Positions 38,290-48,228 of a stretch of 64,000 bases of DNA are shown piece by piece (position 1 is the stretch's first letter; each line of letters begins with the position of its first letter). The notes below the pieces were generated by a model that ran no database searches, was not told where the DNA came from, and saw nothing but the letters and a program-made list of their open reading frames with translations. The stretch covers positions 1 to 64,000 of the forward strand of contig CAVPXL010000003.1 in assembly GCA_963709765.1 (NCBI GenBank), read 5' to 3'. Origin of the DNA: Roseitranquillus sp963709765. GTDB lineage: Bacteria > Pseudomonadota > Alphaproteobacteria > Rhodobacterales > Rhodobacteraceae. The position numbers and the translations under genes were made by a program.

Positions 38290-39146
38290 CCTTCGCGGAC
38301 CGGCTGGCGGAATGCGCCGGCCTCACCGCCCGCCGCCTGGAGCGGGCCTTGGCGACATATCCATCCGAGCCGTTGATCGAGGCGATGCGCTACGCGGTGA
38401 CCGGCGGCAAGGGCCTGCGCGGGTACCTGGTTCTGGAGAGCGCCGCGTTGCATGGTGTCGACGCAGCGGAGGCGCTGGACGCAGCCGCCGCGATCGAGGC
38501 GCTGCACGCCTATTCGTTGGTCCACGATGATCTTCCCTCAATGGACGACGACGATCTGCGGCGTGGGCGGCCGACGGTGCATCGCCGTTGGGACGAGGCG
38601 ACGGCTGTGCTGGCGGGCGATGCACTTCAGACCCTGGCCTTCGAACTGACTCTGGCGCACCCCGATCCCGCCGTGGCGCGATCCTTGGCCTCGACGCTTG
38701 CGCAGGCGGCTGGCGCGCGGGGCATGGTTCTCGGCCAGGCGCGCGACATCGCCGCAGAAACGGGTCCGCCGCTGACCCTTGGGCAGATCACCGAGATGCA
38801 GGCCGGAAAGACAGGCGCGCTCATGATCTGGTCCGCGGAGGCCGGGGCGCGGCTCGCACAGGCCGATCCGGCTCCGCTCCGGCGCTACGCCGAGGCGCTG
38901 GGCCTCGCCTTCCAGATCGCCGACGACATCCTCGACGTGGAGGGGGATGCCGAGGCAGCCGGGAAGCGGGTGGGCAAGGACGCGGCGGCAGGCAAGGCGA
39001 CCTTCGTTTCGCTGCTTGGCCTCGGCGGTGCCAGGGCGCGCGCGCAGGCGCTGGCTGCCGAGGCCGAGGCAGCGCTGGAACCCTATGGCGCTCGCGCCGG
39101 GCATCTGCGCGCGTGTGCGCGGTATGTGGTGGATCGCCGGGCATGA
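38286..39146 (+). CDS. ispA: Polyprenyl (farnesyl) diphosphate synthase
   Basis: Chain-elongating prenyltransferase that condenses IPP with DMAPP/GPP to farnesyl diphosphate for quinones, undecaprenol and carotenoids. It has 286 residues. The first aspartate-rich motif is in HDDLPSMDDDDLRRG and the second in FQIADDILDVEGD; GGKGLRGYL binds IPP. The GTG at 38286 overlaps the xseB stop (GTGA), fixing the start. Product length (C15 or C20) cannot be read with certainty. Confidence 0.94.
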   Translation: MTFADRLAECAGLTARRLERALATYPSEPLIEAMRYAVTGGKGLRGYLVLESAALHGVDAAEALDAAAAIEALHAYSLVHDDLPSMDDDDLRRGRPTVHRRWDEATAVLAGDALQTLAFELTLAHPDPAVARSLASTLAQAAGARGMVLGQARDIAAETGPPLTLGQITEMQAGKTGALMIWSAEAGARLAQADPAPLRRYAEALGLAFQIADDILDVEGDAEAAGKRVGKDAAAGKATFVSLLGLGGARARAQALAAEAEAALEPYGARAGHLRACARYVVDRRA

Positions 39147-39150
39147 TATC

Positions 39151-39179
39151 CTTCAAGCCAGAAAATTTCAGGCTTGAAG
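39151..39179. promoter_or_regulatory. Palindromic operator, site 1
   Basis: A near-perfect 29-base palindrome: TTCAAGCC, 11 bases (AGAAAATTTCA), GGCTTGAA, flanked by C and G. Thirteen of fourteen base pairs match. It lies 54 bases before the thioesterase gene, just after ispA. It is almost the same as the palindrome at 54919-54956 before the thiolase, so both are probably bound by one MarR-type regulator. Confidence 0.75.
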
Positions 39180-39232
39180 CAAGGGAATTGCGCGGCTAGC
39201 CTGAGCGTCGAACGGGTCGAGGGGTGCGCGCA

Positions 39233-39698
39233 ATGAACCGGGTCGTGGACGGGCAGGAGCAGGGCGACCACGGCTTCGCAGTCACGCGCAAGGTACGTTT
39301 CGAGCATTGCGATCCCGCCGGGATCGTCTTTTACCCCCGCTACTTCGAGATGGTGAATGCGACGGTCGAGGACTGGTTCGAAGCACGCCTGAACCAGCCC
39401 TTCTCACAGATGCACGGTCCCGGTGCCCTCGGGGTGCCGAGCGTCCGGATCGAGGCCACCTTCAGCGCCCCGAGCAGGCTCGGCGAGCGGTTGAGCTTCG
39501 TTCTTCGGCCGATACGTCTCGGCGGGTCGAGCCTTGATCTGGTGATCGCGGCCTCCTGCGCGGGCGAGGCGCGGCTCGAGGTTCGAGTGACGCTTGTGCA
39601 GATCGCGCTGGATAGCGGCAAGGCTGTTCCGTGGAGTGACAGCATTGCGCGACAGGATTGTGTGCGAACTGAAAGAGGAGAGCGTCGATGGCGCATGA
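39233..39698 (+). CDS. 4HBT-type acyl-CoA thioesterase, one frameshift
   Basis: A hot-dog-fold thioesterase of the 4-hydroxybenzoyl-CoA type, with the catalytic Asp segment HCDPAGIVFYPRYFEMVN at about residues 25-42. As read it would run to 39754 with an atypical Arg-rich tail. Deleting one base near 39635 gives VPWSDALRDRIVCELKEESVDGA and a stop at 39698, a normal 154-residue length overlapping the next gene by 11 bases. It is the first gene behind the palindrome and probably releases an acid from its CoA ester in the island's pathway. Confidence 0.82.
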
Positions 39699-40089
39699 GA
39701 TTATCCAGCCCGAGGGATGGAAGCGGGCGCTGGGCTACGCCAACGGGGTGCTGATCGCGGACGGAACACTTTATGTCGGCGGCCAGATCGGCTGGAACGC
39801 CGAGCAGGTTTTCGAGAGTCGGGATTTCATCGGACAGATGGAGCAGGCGCTCAGGAACATCATGGACGTGGTGGAAGCCGCGGGGGGCCGGGCCGAGGAT
39901 ATCGTCCGACTGACATGGTACGTCACCGACAAGCGCGAATACCTCGCCCGCCAGAAGGAGGTCGGTGAGGTCTACCGGCGCGTTCTGGGTCGTCACTTCC
40001 CCGCGATGACGATGGTGGTCGTCAACGCGCTGGTCGAGAACGAGGCGCTGGTGGAAATCGAGGCGACGGCGGTGCTGTCGCGCGGCTAG
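39688..40089 (+). CDS. RidA (YjgF) family protein
   Basis: A 133-residue RidA-fold trimer subunit, with GTLYVGGQIGWNAEQ early and LVEIEATAVLSRG at the end. RidA members deaminate reactive enamines. One branch, NbaF-type proteins, deaminates 2-aminomuconate in aromatic amine degradation. Since this copy sits in a catabolic operon rather than beside a threonine pathway gene, a pathway-specific deaminase role is plausible but unproven. The GGAGAG site before the ATG at 39688 lies inside the thioesterase end. Confidence 0.88.
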   Translation: MAHEIIQPEGWKRALGYANGVLIADGTLYVGGQIGWNAEQVFESRDFIGQMEQALRNIMDVVEAAGGRAEDIVRLTWYVTDKREYLARQKEVGEVYRRVLGRHFPAMTMVVVNALVENEALVEIEATAVLSRG

Positions 40090-40107
40090 CCGAACGAGGG
40101 AGGGATC

Positions 40108-40407
40108 ATGGTACTTTTGCAAATCGACTTCCCCTTCACCGGGCCGTGGGGCGACGAGATGGCGGAGGCGATGCGCGACCTCGCCACGGACATCGCGTCC
40201 GAGGACGGCCTCATCTGGAAGATCTGGACCGAAAACGCCGATGAGGGTCGCGCGGGCGGCATCTACGTCTTCAGCGACGCAGCCTCGGCCGAACGCTACG
40301 AGGCCAAGCATACCGCACGTCTGATCCAGTTCGGAATCGAAGGCATCGTCGCGAAGCGCTTCGAGATCAACGGCCCGCTTTCGGAACTGACGCGCGCACC
40401 GCTGTAG
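40108..40407 (+). CDS. YdhR-like putative monooxygenase
   Basis: A 99-residue ferredoxin-like dimeric alpha-beta protein. It matches the YdhR family by its opening MVLLQIDFPFTGPWGDEM, the GLIWKIWTENADEGRAGGIYVF centre and the ending SELTRAPL. No cofactor site is visible, as in cofactor-free monooxygenases or isomerases of this fold. It lies 18 bases after the RidA gene, in the same operon. Confidence 0.8.
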   Translation: MVLLQIDFPFTGPWGDEMAEAMRDLATDIASEDGLIWKIWTENADEGRAGGIYVFSDAASAERYEAKHTARLIQFGIEGIVAKRFEINGPLSELTRAPL

Positions 40408-40481
40408 GCAGGGTCTGCTTCAGGGCCCTTGAGCGGATGCAGATGCATACGTAGGGTCCGATCACCAACAGGGAGGATCCG

Positions 40482-41258
40482 ATGAACAAGAAAATGCTCG
40501 CCATCGCGGCGACGCTGGCCTGGGCTTTGCCCGCAACGGCCGAAACGCTGGTGGTTGGGGCCTATCCGGCCAACCCGCCGTGGGAATTCATCAACGAACA
40601 AGGGACATACGAGGGGTTCGAGGTCGATGTGGCCCGTGCCGTGGCCGAACGGCTGGGCATGGACGTCACATTCGAGAATCTCGGCTTTCAGGCGTTGTTC
40701 GCCGCCACGGCCTCGGGTCGGATCGACGGTGCGGTGTCGTCGATCTCGGTCACGCCGGAGCGGCTGGAGAACCAGTCCTTCACGCAGCCCTACTATGACA
40801 GCGACGGTGCGATCGTGGGTCGCGCCGATGGCGGGATCGAGTCGGTCGAGGATCTCAGCGGCAAGACCGTCGGCGTGGTCGCCGCGACGACGGGTGCCAA
40901 ATGGGCCGAGGCGAATGCCGAGACGATCGGCTTCGACGGCATCAAGAGCTACGAGAAGCAGCAGGACCTGCTGATGGACGCCGCCAACGGTCGGGTCGCG
41001 GGTGGCGCGGGTGAGGTCGCGGGCTTCCAGTACGCGATCCAGCAGATGCCGGGGCTGGAGATCCTCGTGCGCATTCCGACCGGCGAGCGGTTCGCGATGA
41101 TGATGCGCAAGGATCACGAGCTTCTGCCGCAGATCAACGAGGCGATCTCGGAGATGAAGCGCGACGGAACGATGGCCCAGATCCACGAGACCTGGTTCGG
41201 CGTCGCGCCCGAACCGGGCACGTCGACCGTTGAACCGATGGAGCTTCCGAGCAACTGA
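40482..41258 (+). CDS. Amino-acid-type ABC substrate-binding protein
   Basis: A 258-residue periplasmic binding protein of solute-binding family 3. The signal peptide is about 1-20 (MNKKMLAIAATLAWALPATA); ANPPWEFINEQGTYEGFEVD and GRIDGAVSSISVTPERL are typical of polar amino-acid binders. No permease or ATPase of its type is adjacent; a lone amino-acid permease lies at 59880-60545. It is probably induced with the operon behind the 39.15-kb palindrome. Confidence 0.9.
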   Translation: MNKKMLAIAATLAWALPATAETLVVGAYPANPPWEFINEQGTYEGFEVDVARAVAERLGMDVTFENLGFQALFAATASGRIDGAVSSISVTPERLENQSFTQPYYDSDGAIVGRADGGIESVEDLSGKTVGVVAATTGAKWAEANAETIGFDGIKSYEKQQDLLMDAANGRVAGGAGEVAGFQYAIQQMPGLEILVRIPTGERFAMMMRKDHELLPQINEAISEMKRDGTMAQIHETWFGVAPEPGTSTVEPMELPSN

Positions 41259-41301
41259 ACCGATGCGGCCGGGGCCCGTCCCCGGCCGTCATCCGTTCGC
41301 T

Positions 41302-42105
41302 CTACCAGACCTGATCGGGCTCGGGCAGCGGGATAGCGTCGAGCAGTTCGCGCGTATAGGTGCTTTGCGGGGCGGCGAAGAGATCCGACGTGGCCCCCTG
41401 CTCCACCACGCGTCCCGCTTGCAGCACCAGCGTCGTGTCGCAAAGCCGGCGCACCACCGACAGGTCGTGGCTGATGAAGGCGAGCGTCAGGCCCAACTCG
41501 GCGACCAGCCGCTCCAGCAGCCTCAGCACAACCGCCTGCGACGAGACGTCGAGGCCCGACACGATCTCGTCCGCGAGGATGAAATCGGGCCGCAGCGCGA
41601 TGGCGCGCGCGATTCCGACGCGCTGACGCTGGCCGCCCGAAAGCTCGTGCGGGTAGCGGTCGAGAAATGCGCGGGGCAGGCCGACGAGATCGATCGTCTC
41701 GGACGCGCGCGTCGCGGCCTCGCTCCGACTCATGTGAAGCGCGAGCGGCGCCGCGATCGTGCCGCCGATCGTGCGCCGCGGGTTCAGCGACGACATCGGA
41801 TCCTGAAAGATCATCTGCATTCGCGGACGCAGGCGGCGCAGCTCGGCTTCGGAGAGGTGCGTGATGTCGTGCCCGTCGAACCGGATCGATCCCGCGCTGG
41901 GTTCGATCAGCCGCAGCAGCGCGCGCCCGAGCGTCGACTTGCCAGACCCGCTTTCGCCGACGATGCCGAGGATCGCGCCGCGAGGAACGTCCACATCCAG
42001 GCCATGCAGGATGTGGACGAGGGGCGCGCGCCCGATCGCCGGCTTGCGCGCCATGTCGGGCAGCGCGACGCGCAGGTCGCGCGCCGAGACGAGCGGCTCA
42101 GACAT
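41302..42105 (-). CDS. Peptide-type ABC transporter ATPase (OppF/DppF-like)
   Basis: A 267-residue ATPase with Walker A GIVGESGSGKSTLGRAL, signature LSGGQRQRVGIARA, and Walker B FILADEIVSGLDVSS. The Walker B core reads DEIVSG rather than the usual DEPTSA/DEAVSA. It is the only importer gene in this operon with an unbroken frame. The start at 42105 overlaps the end of the neighbouring ATPase. It is the last gene of the operon that starts near 48.03 kb. Confidence 0.9.
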   Translation of the reverse strand: MSEPLVSARDLRVALPDMARKPAIGRAPLVHILHGLDVDVPRGAILGIVGESGSGKSTLGRALLRLIEPSAGSIRFDGHDITHLSEAELRRLRPRMQMIFQDPMSSLNPRRTIGGTIAAPLALHMSRSEAATRASETIDLVGLPRAFLDRYPHELSGGQRQRVGIARAIALRPDFILADEIVSGLDVSSQAVVLRLLERLVAELGLTLAFISHDLSVVRRLCDTTLVLQAGRVVEQGATSDLFAAPQSTYTRELLDAIPLPEPDQVW

Positions 42106-42984
42106 TGCGCGCTCGCCTCCTGTCACTGGCGGCGATCTCTTCGCGCAGGGCGGCGAGGACCGTGTCGGGCACCGGCACCAGCGAATCCTCCGGGTGCGGT
42201 GTAGCGCGGCGTCGCGGCGATCAGCGCGCGCGTGTAGGGGTGTTTCGGGCGTGGTCAGAAGGTCGCGGACGTCCCGTTCCTCCAGCGCCTTGCCGGCGTA
42301 GAGCACCGTCACCCGCTGGCAGATCCTGCGCGACCACGCCCAGATCGTGGGTGACGAACAGCATCGTCGTGCCGTGCCGCTCCTGCATCGTCTTGATCAT
42401 CTTCAGGATCTGTTTCTGCACGGTCACGTCGAGCGCGGTCGTGGGTTCGTCGGCGACGATCAGGGCGGGCTCGACACGAAGGCGGCGGCGATGAGCACAC
42501 GCTGGCGCATGCCCCCCGAGAGTTCGTGCGGGTAGCTCTGCATCACGCGGCGCGGGGTCGCGGATCTGGACTTCCTCCAGCATCTCCTCGGCCCGGGCCC
42601 GGGCGCGCCCGGCCTTCCAGCCGAGAACGTGGGTCAGCCGGTCGATGACCTGGCTTCCGATCCGGCGCGCCGGGTTGAGCGCGGTCAGCGGGTCCTGCGG
42701 GATGAGCGCGGCTGTGCGCTCCGACGAAGCGTCGCCGCTCCGCCGGCGGCAGGGTCGAGACGTCGGTGCCACCCAGCACGATCGCGCCCGCCGGTGACAC
42801 GGATCGCGCGGGGCAGGACGCCGAGGATCGCCTTGCCGATCATGCTCTTGCCCGCGCCGCTTTCGCCGACGAGGCCGTGCACCTCGCCCCTGGCCACCGT
42901 GAGCGAGACCGAGCGCAGGACCGGCAGGCCCGAGTGGGCGAGGCTGGCGTCGAGCCGCTCAACCTGCAGGAAGGGTTCGCTCAT
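42098..42984 (-). pseudogene. Peptide-type ABC ATPase (OppD/DppD-like), seven indels
   Basis: The start MSEPFLQVERLDASLAHSG and Walker A GLVGESGAGKSMIGKAI are intact. Then the frame breaks at about 42788, 42716, 42549, 42473 (a deletion), 42325, 42243 and 42193. With six inserted bases removed and one restored, a 293-residue ATPase results with IPQDPLTALNP, YPHELSGGMRQRV and LIVADEPTTALDV, exactly divisible by three. Conservation between the breaks is complete, which argues for sequence errors rather than old decay. As read, the gene cannot be translated. Confidence 0.8.
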
Positions 42985-43837
42985 CGCAGCACCGGATCGA
43001 AGCGGTGCTTGAAGGCCGTCGCCGAACTGCGTGAACGAGAGTACGGTGAGGAACAGCGCGATCATGCGGGAAGACCAGCACCCACCACGCCTGATGGATC
43101 GAGAGTGCGCCCCTCGGCGATCATGCCGCCCCAGGTCGGATCGTCGGTCGAGATCGACAGGTTCACGAAGGACAGGATCGCCTCGACGATGATCGCGATC
43201 CCCATCTCCAGCGTCAGGACCGCCACGATGATCGGCAGGACATTGGGCAGGACCTCGAGCCAGAGCGTGCGCGCCCGCGTGAAGCCCGCCACGCGCGCGC
43301 TTTCGACGTAATCCATGCGCGACTGCGCCATGGTCTCGGCCCGCACCACGCGGGCGAAGCGGGTCCAGTCGATGATGACGATGGCGACGATGACCGAGGT
43401 CAGCCCGGTGCCGATGACCGCGACCAGCAGGATCGCGAACAGGACCGCGCGGGAACGCCATCCAGACGTCGACGATCCGGCTGACCAGCTGATCGACCCA
43501 GCCCCGATAGTAACCGGCGAGCAGGCCGAGCGAGGAACCGATGAGGCAGCTCAGGACGCCCGCAACCACCGCCACGATGAGCCGCGACCCGCGCCCCGTG
43601 GATCAGCCGCGACAGCACGTCGCGGCCGAGGCTGTCGGTGCCCAGCGCAAAGCCGGGATCGGCGCCATCGGACCAGACGGGCGGCAGCCGTCCGTAGAGG
43701 AGGTCCTGCGCGAGCGGGTCGTGCGGCGCGATCAGCGGCGCGAGGATGGCGGCCGCGAAGAAGAGTGCGAGCCAGCCCCCGGCGAGCCAGAGCCGCGCGC
43801 CGCCACGTCGCGACGGGATCGCGGCGGTCTCAGCCAT
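42981..43837 (-). pseudogene. Peptide-type ABC permease (OppC/DppC-like), five insertions
   Basis: The inner-membrane permease begins MAETAAIPSRRGGARLWLAGG and has an intact DSLGRDVLSRLIHGAR region. Breaks lie at about 43582, 43449, 43100, 43066 and 43011. Removing five bases gives a 283-residue protein with RMDYVESARVAGFTRARTLW (the EAA loop) and the ending GLKHRFDPVLR. The corrected stop overlaps the next ATPase start (ATGA), supporting the correction. Confidence 0.8.
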
Positions 43838-43863
43838 GCCGCAACCTCGGGTTCAGCACCGTG

Positions 43864-44840
43864 CTACAGCAGATCGACGCCCAGGTTGATGAGCACGAAG
43901 AGCGCGGCGAAGGTCAGCACGATCCCCTGGATCAGCGGCAGGTCGCGGTTGATCACGGCGTCGATCGCCATGTTGCCGAGGCCGGGATAGGAAAAGAGCC
44001 GCTCGACGATCACGGTGCCGCCGATCAGGAAGGTGAACTGCACGCCGATGAGCGCCAGCGTCGGCAGCGCGGCGTTGCGCAACGCCGTCGCGAAAGATCA
44101 CCTCGCGCTCGGAATAGCCCTTGGTGCGGGCCAGGAGCGCGTAGTCGAGACCCATGACCTCCTTCAGCGACTGTTTCAGCATCTGCCCCATGCATCGCCG
44201 AGAGCGGCAGGGCGAGGGCCAGCGCCGGCATCAACATATGCGCAAGCAGGTCGCCGGTCAGGTCGAGTCGCAGGCGGGCGAGGCTTTCCAGCAGGTAGAA
44301 TTGCGTGACGAAGGGCAGGTCGAGCTGCGGAGAGACCCGGCCCGACACGCCGAACCATTGCAGGAACACGCCGAAGACCAGGATCAGCGCCAGACCCCAG
44401 AGGAAATCGGGCGTCGACAGCGCAAGGCCGTTCCAGACGTCGATGCCGCCTTCGGTTCGCCCGCCGCGCCGGATCGTGCCGATCACCGCCAGCGTCCCCC
44501 CGATCAGCGTCGCGAAGAGCAGCGACAGCGCCGCCAGTTCCAGCGTCGCCGGCAACCGCCGCAGCACCAGCCCCGCCACGTCCTGGCGCAGCGAGATGGA
44601 GGTGCCGAAATCTCCCTGAACCACGCCCGACAGCCAGATCAGGAATTGCTCGGGGATCGACTTGTCGAGGCCGTAGAGCGCGCGCAGGCGGTCGATATCG
44701 GCGTCCGTCGCGCCGGGCGGCAGCATCATCGCGATCGGATCGCCGGGCACAAGGCGGATCACGACGAAAACCACCACGGCGACGCCGAAAAGCGTCAGCG
44801 CGATGGAGATCAGGCGCAGGAGAAAGCCGGTCGGTGACAT
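43864..44840 (-). pseudogene. Peptide-type ABC permease (OppB/DppB-like), two insertions
   Basis: The permease begins MSPTGFLLRLISIALTLFG with the usual VIRLVPGDPI segment (about 30). Extra bases at about 44192 (within AM-MGQMLKQSLKEV) and 44099 (within VIFR-TALRNAALP) split it. The corrected product is 324 residues with the EAA-type loop and final membrane helices. About six membrane spans are expected. It lies 40 bases after the binding-protein gene and 26 before the second permease. Confidence 0.83.
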
Positions 44841-44880
44841 GATGTTCGTGGCCCGGCCATGAGCGGCCGGGCGCTTTCGT

Positions 44881-46409
44881 TCAGGAGGCGGGTTCGATGA
44901 GTTGCGGGCGCAGCGCACCCGCGACCGTCGGCGTCACCTTGAGCGTGTCGACGTGCAGGATCGGCTGGACGTATTGCAGGATCGGGATGACCAGCGCGTC
45001 CTCGGCGATCTTGCGATCGACCTCCTTCCAGCCCGCGATCCGCTTCTCCTCGTCGGCCTCGCCCCAGAGCGGGTCGATCATGGCCTTGAGGTCTTCGCCG
45101 TCCCAGACCGAGTGCGGTGAGGGTCCGTACATGGCGAAGCCCGTCGAGGTCGTCGGATCGCCGATCGCGTTGCCCCAGTTGTAGAACGCCGCCGGCGCCA
45201 GCTGATCGGCCGCGCGCAGCTCGTAATGCTTGGCGATCTCGTAGACCTCGATCTCGGCCTCGATGCCGACCTTGCGCCACATGCCGACGATGGCCTGGAT
45301 CATCTCGTAATCCTTGGGCTTGAAGCCGCGCGTGGTCTGGATGGTGAAGCGCACCGGATTGTCCGGACCGAAACCGGACTCGGCCAGCAGCGCCTTGGCC
45401 TGTTCGGGGTCGTAGGGGACCGTGATCGTTTTCGTCGTAGGCCGCGTATTCCGGCGTCTGCAGCGTGTCGATCGGGACGCCGTAGCCGAAGAGCAGCCGG
45501 TCGATCAGCAGCTTCTTGTCGATCGCCATCGCCGCCGCCTTGCGCACGTTGGGGTCGGTCATCGGCTCGATGTCGTTGAGGAAGATCATGCCGATGTCGG
45601 ACGATGGGCGTCGTGGTGCCGGTCAGGCCCGCCTTGTCCTTGAGCCGGTCGAACTCCTCGTAGGGCACTTCGAGCGTGACGTGGGAAGAGCCGGATTCGA
45701 TCTCGGCCACGCGGCTCGCGGCGTCGGGGACGAACTTGATGGTGACGCTCTCGAAGTCCGGTTTCTCGCCCCAGTAATCGGGGAACGCCTTGAGGCGGAC
45801 GAAAGAATTGCGCTCGAACGTGTCGACCATGTAGGGGCCGGAGCCCACGGGCGCCTGCTCGAAGCCCTCGGCGCCGACCTTTTCGTGATAGGCCTTGGGC
45901 AGGACGTAGCCCGTCAGGAACGCCATCCACTGGAAGATCGTCGGGTCGAAGGACAGCACGTCGGCGGTGACGCGGTTTCCATCGACGCTGAAATTGCCGA
46001 TCGTGGACCAGGTGAACTGGATCGGGTTGCCCGTCTCGGGATCGGCGGCGCGTTCCAGCGACCAGACGACGTCCTCGGGCGTCAGGTCCGAGCCGTCATG
46101 CCACTTCACGCCCTCGCGCACGTCCATCCAGACCTGCGTCCTGTCGTCGTTCCAGCCCCAGTCGGTCAGGATGCCGGGCTTGAACGACAGGTCGGGGTCC
46201 TGGCCGATGAACTGGTCGAAGACCGCCTGGTAGATCGCCTGGATCGTCGGGTTGACGGCCGACGGGCCGGTCGTCGGGTCCCATGACGGCAGGTTGACGT
46301 TGTAGGCGATGGCCAGATCCTCGATCTGGGCCAGCGCGATCCCCGGCAGCGCGGCGGTGGCGAGTCCCGCGAGCGAAAGTTTCAGCGTCGAGCGGCGTGT
46401 GAGTTGCAT
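44881..46409 (-). pseudogene. Peptide-type ABC substrate-binding protein, two insertions
   Basis: A family 5 (DppA/OppA-type) binding protein with a twin-arginine-like signal (MQLTRRSTLKLSLAGLATAA, mature near residue 28). WDPTTGPSAVNPTIQAIYQ, WHDGSDLTPEDVVWSLERA and PVGSGPYMVDTFERN are typical. Extra bases at about 45600 (IV-DIGMIFLNDI) and 45427 (DEN-ITVPYDPEQA) break it. The corrected length is 508 residues. The ligand is unknown; the group binds peptides, opines, nickel complexes and other polar compounds. Confidence 0.85.
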
Positions 46410-46465
46410 GATCGAGGTCTCCCTGAAGTTTCGGGGCTCTGCCGGCCCCCTTATTCGGCATTGTT

Positions 46466-48034
46466 TCAGTTTCCGGCGAGCCTGCGGGCGAGCATCATCC
46501 CGGAGCCCGCGCCCGTTCCCGCGCCCGGCCAGACCGAGGCGCCTGTCAGGTAGAGGTCCTTCACCGGCGTCTGGCCCCGCGCCGCGCCGAGGAACGGGCG
46601 GAACAGGAAGTGCTGTGCCAGATGGTGGCTGCCGCCGAGCTGGTCGCCGCCAACGAGGTTCGGGTTGTCGCGCTCCAGCTCCTCGGGTGAGACGACGCTG
46701 CGTCCGAGGGTGAGATCGCGCAGGCCCGGCGCGGCGCGCTCGATGATGTCGAACACGCGGTCGGCGTAGGCCTCCTTGGCGTTGCTCCAGTCGCGCGCCT
46801 CGATCTCGCCGGCGGCATCGCCCCGGATCTCGCCCGGAACCATGCGCACCTGAAGCCAAAGGACGTGCTTGCCCTCGGGCGCCCGCGACGGATCGACGGC
46901 GCTGGGCTGCCCCACGACGACGACGGGCGCGCGCGGGAGCAGGCCGGTGCGCGCCTCGGCATAGGCGCGGTCCATCATGTCGAGGCCGGGCGCGAGATGG
47001 ACATAGGCGAAACGGCTCAGTTCGTCGCCCGCCCGCCAGCGAAGCGGGCCGTCGAGAGCGGCGTGGATCATCATCGTCCCCGGGGCGTGGCGGAAGGCGC
47101 GGGCGCGGGCATCGAAAGTCGCGTCGCCGGTTCCGCCGTCGAGCAGCCGATCGACAAGGGCCTTCGGGGTGGTCGAGGCGATGACCGCGCGCCGCGCCTT
47201 CAGGACACGCCCGTCGCGAAGCCTGACGCCGGTCGCCCGGCCGCCCTCGCGCAGGATCGCGTCGACGGACGCGTCGGTGATGACCTCGCCGCCGTGCGCA
47301 CCGATAAGGCCGGTGAGGGCGGTGATCATCGAAGCCGCGCCGCCCCTGCCGAGCGACAGGCCGAAAGCCTGGCTGGCGAAGGTTTCGAGATAGGGAAAGA
47401 CCGCGCCGCCACTGGTGTCGGGCGAGAAGTCCAGGTGCATGCCCCAGGCGGCCATGAGCGCCTTCACCCGGTCGGATTCGAACCGCTCGTCAAGCCATCC
47501 GCGCGGCGAGGAAAGCAGGAACCGCGCCCGGTCGAGCGTCCCCGTCACCCCAAGGCGGCGCAGGGCCTGGAACGCGAGCTTGCCCAGCGGGCCCGGAGCC
47601 ATTGGCGTCGACAGCAGCCCGCCGATCAGCGCGGCCTCCTGCGGGAAGTTCGCCGTCATCTCGCGCCAGGTTTCGGCGTCGCGTGCGGAGAGGCCGGCAA
47701 TCTGCGCGACGTTTGCTTCCACGTCGGTGGTGATGCCGAGCCAGGTGCCGTCCTCGAACACCGACGCAACACAGTGGTCGGCCCGGCAAAACGCGAGCCC
47801 GTGGTCGGCCAGCGCCGGCCCGTAGGCGGCGTGGAAGGCGGAGCCGGCGAAGAGGTTGAGGTTCATCGCCCCGAGGTCGCTCACGAAACCGGGACGCGCG
47901 ACCTCGGCGCTCTTGACTGCACCGCCTGCAACCGCGTTCCCTTCGAGGACGGCGACCGACCACCCCTTGGCCGCCAGATGCGCCGCAGCGGCGAGACCGT
48001 TGTGGCCGCCGCCGACGATGAGCGCGTCATGCAT
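46466..48034 (-). CDS. CrtI-like FAD-dependent oxidoreductase A
   Basis: A 522-residue FAD amine-oxidase/phytoene-desaturase-type protein. The FAD-binding turn is DALIVGGGHNGLAAAAHLAA at the N-terminus, and the family C-terminal FAD segment is GASVWPGAGTGAGSGMMLARR. The gene is unbroken although the importer downstream is full of frameshifts. It is the first gene of the leftward operon, divergent from the cyclase. A paralogue with the same architecture lies at 49025. Carotenoid genes are absent, so a role in substrate oxidation is inferred. The start is the ATG at 48034. Confidence 0.87.
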   Translation of the reverse strand: MHDALIVGGGHNGLAAAAHLAAKGWSVAVLEGNAVAGGAVKSAEVARPGFVSDLGAMNLNLFAGSAFHAAYGPALADHGLAFCRADHCVASVFEDGTWLGITTDVEANVAQIAGLSARDAETWREMTANFPQEAALIGGLLSTPMAPGPLGKLAFQALRRLGVTGTLDRARFLLSSPRGWLDERFESDRVKALMAAWGMHLDFSPDTSGGAVFPYLETFASQAFGLSLGRGGAASMITALTGLIGAHGGEVITDASVDAILREGGRATGVRLRDGRVLKARRAVIASTTPKALVDRLLDGGTGDATFDARARAFRHAPGTMMIHAALDGPLRWRAGDELSRFAYVHLAPGLDMMDRAYAEARTGLLPRAPVVVVGQPSAVDPSRAPEGKHVLWLQVRMVPGEIRGDAAGEIEARDWSNAKEAYADRVFDIIERAAPGLRDLTLGRSVVSPEELERDNPNLVGGDQLGGSHHLAQHFLFRPFLGAARGQTPVKDLYLTGASVWPGAGTGAGSGMMLARRLAGN

Positions 48035-48052
48035 CGCCGGCCCCCTCGCGCA

Positions 48053-48156
48053 AGTTCGGCGCAAACAACTCTGCAAATGCAGGCAATAACTTCTCCCTCA
48101 CCCCAGTTCTCGCAGTATTATTGCGCGAACTCCTGACCGGAATATTTGCACGTGCA
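48053..48156. promoter_or_regulatory. Divergent promoter region with nested inverted repeats
   Basis: The 194-base gap between FAD oxidoreductase A and the cyclase contains several symmetric elements: AGTTCGGCGCAA (48053-48064) facing TTGCGCGAACT (48121-48131), with one unpaired G; CTGCA-AA-TGCAG (48071-48082); GCAATAA near 48083 facing TTATTGC near 48118; and TGCACGTGCA (48147-48156). These are good candidates for the operators of the MarR protein encoded in the rightward operon. Confidence 0.5.
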
Positions 48157-48228
48157 GTTTCTTCCGTCTATGCAGATTTTCGGGAAGGGCGGCCGGCCGG
48201 GCGCCATATCACGAGGGGAGGCACGGGA

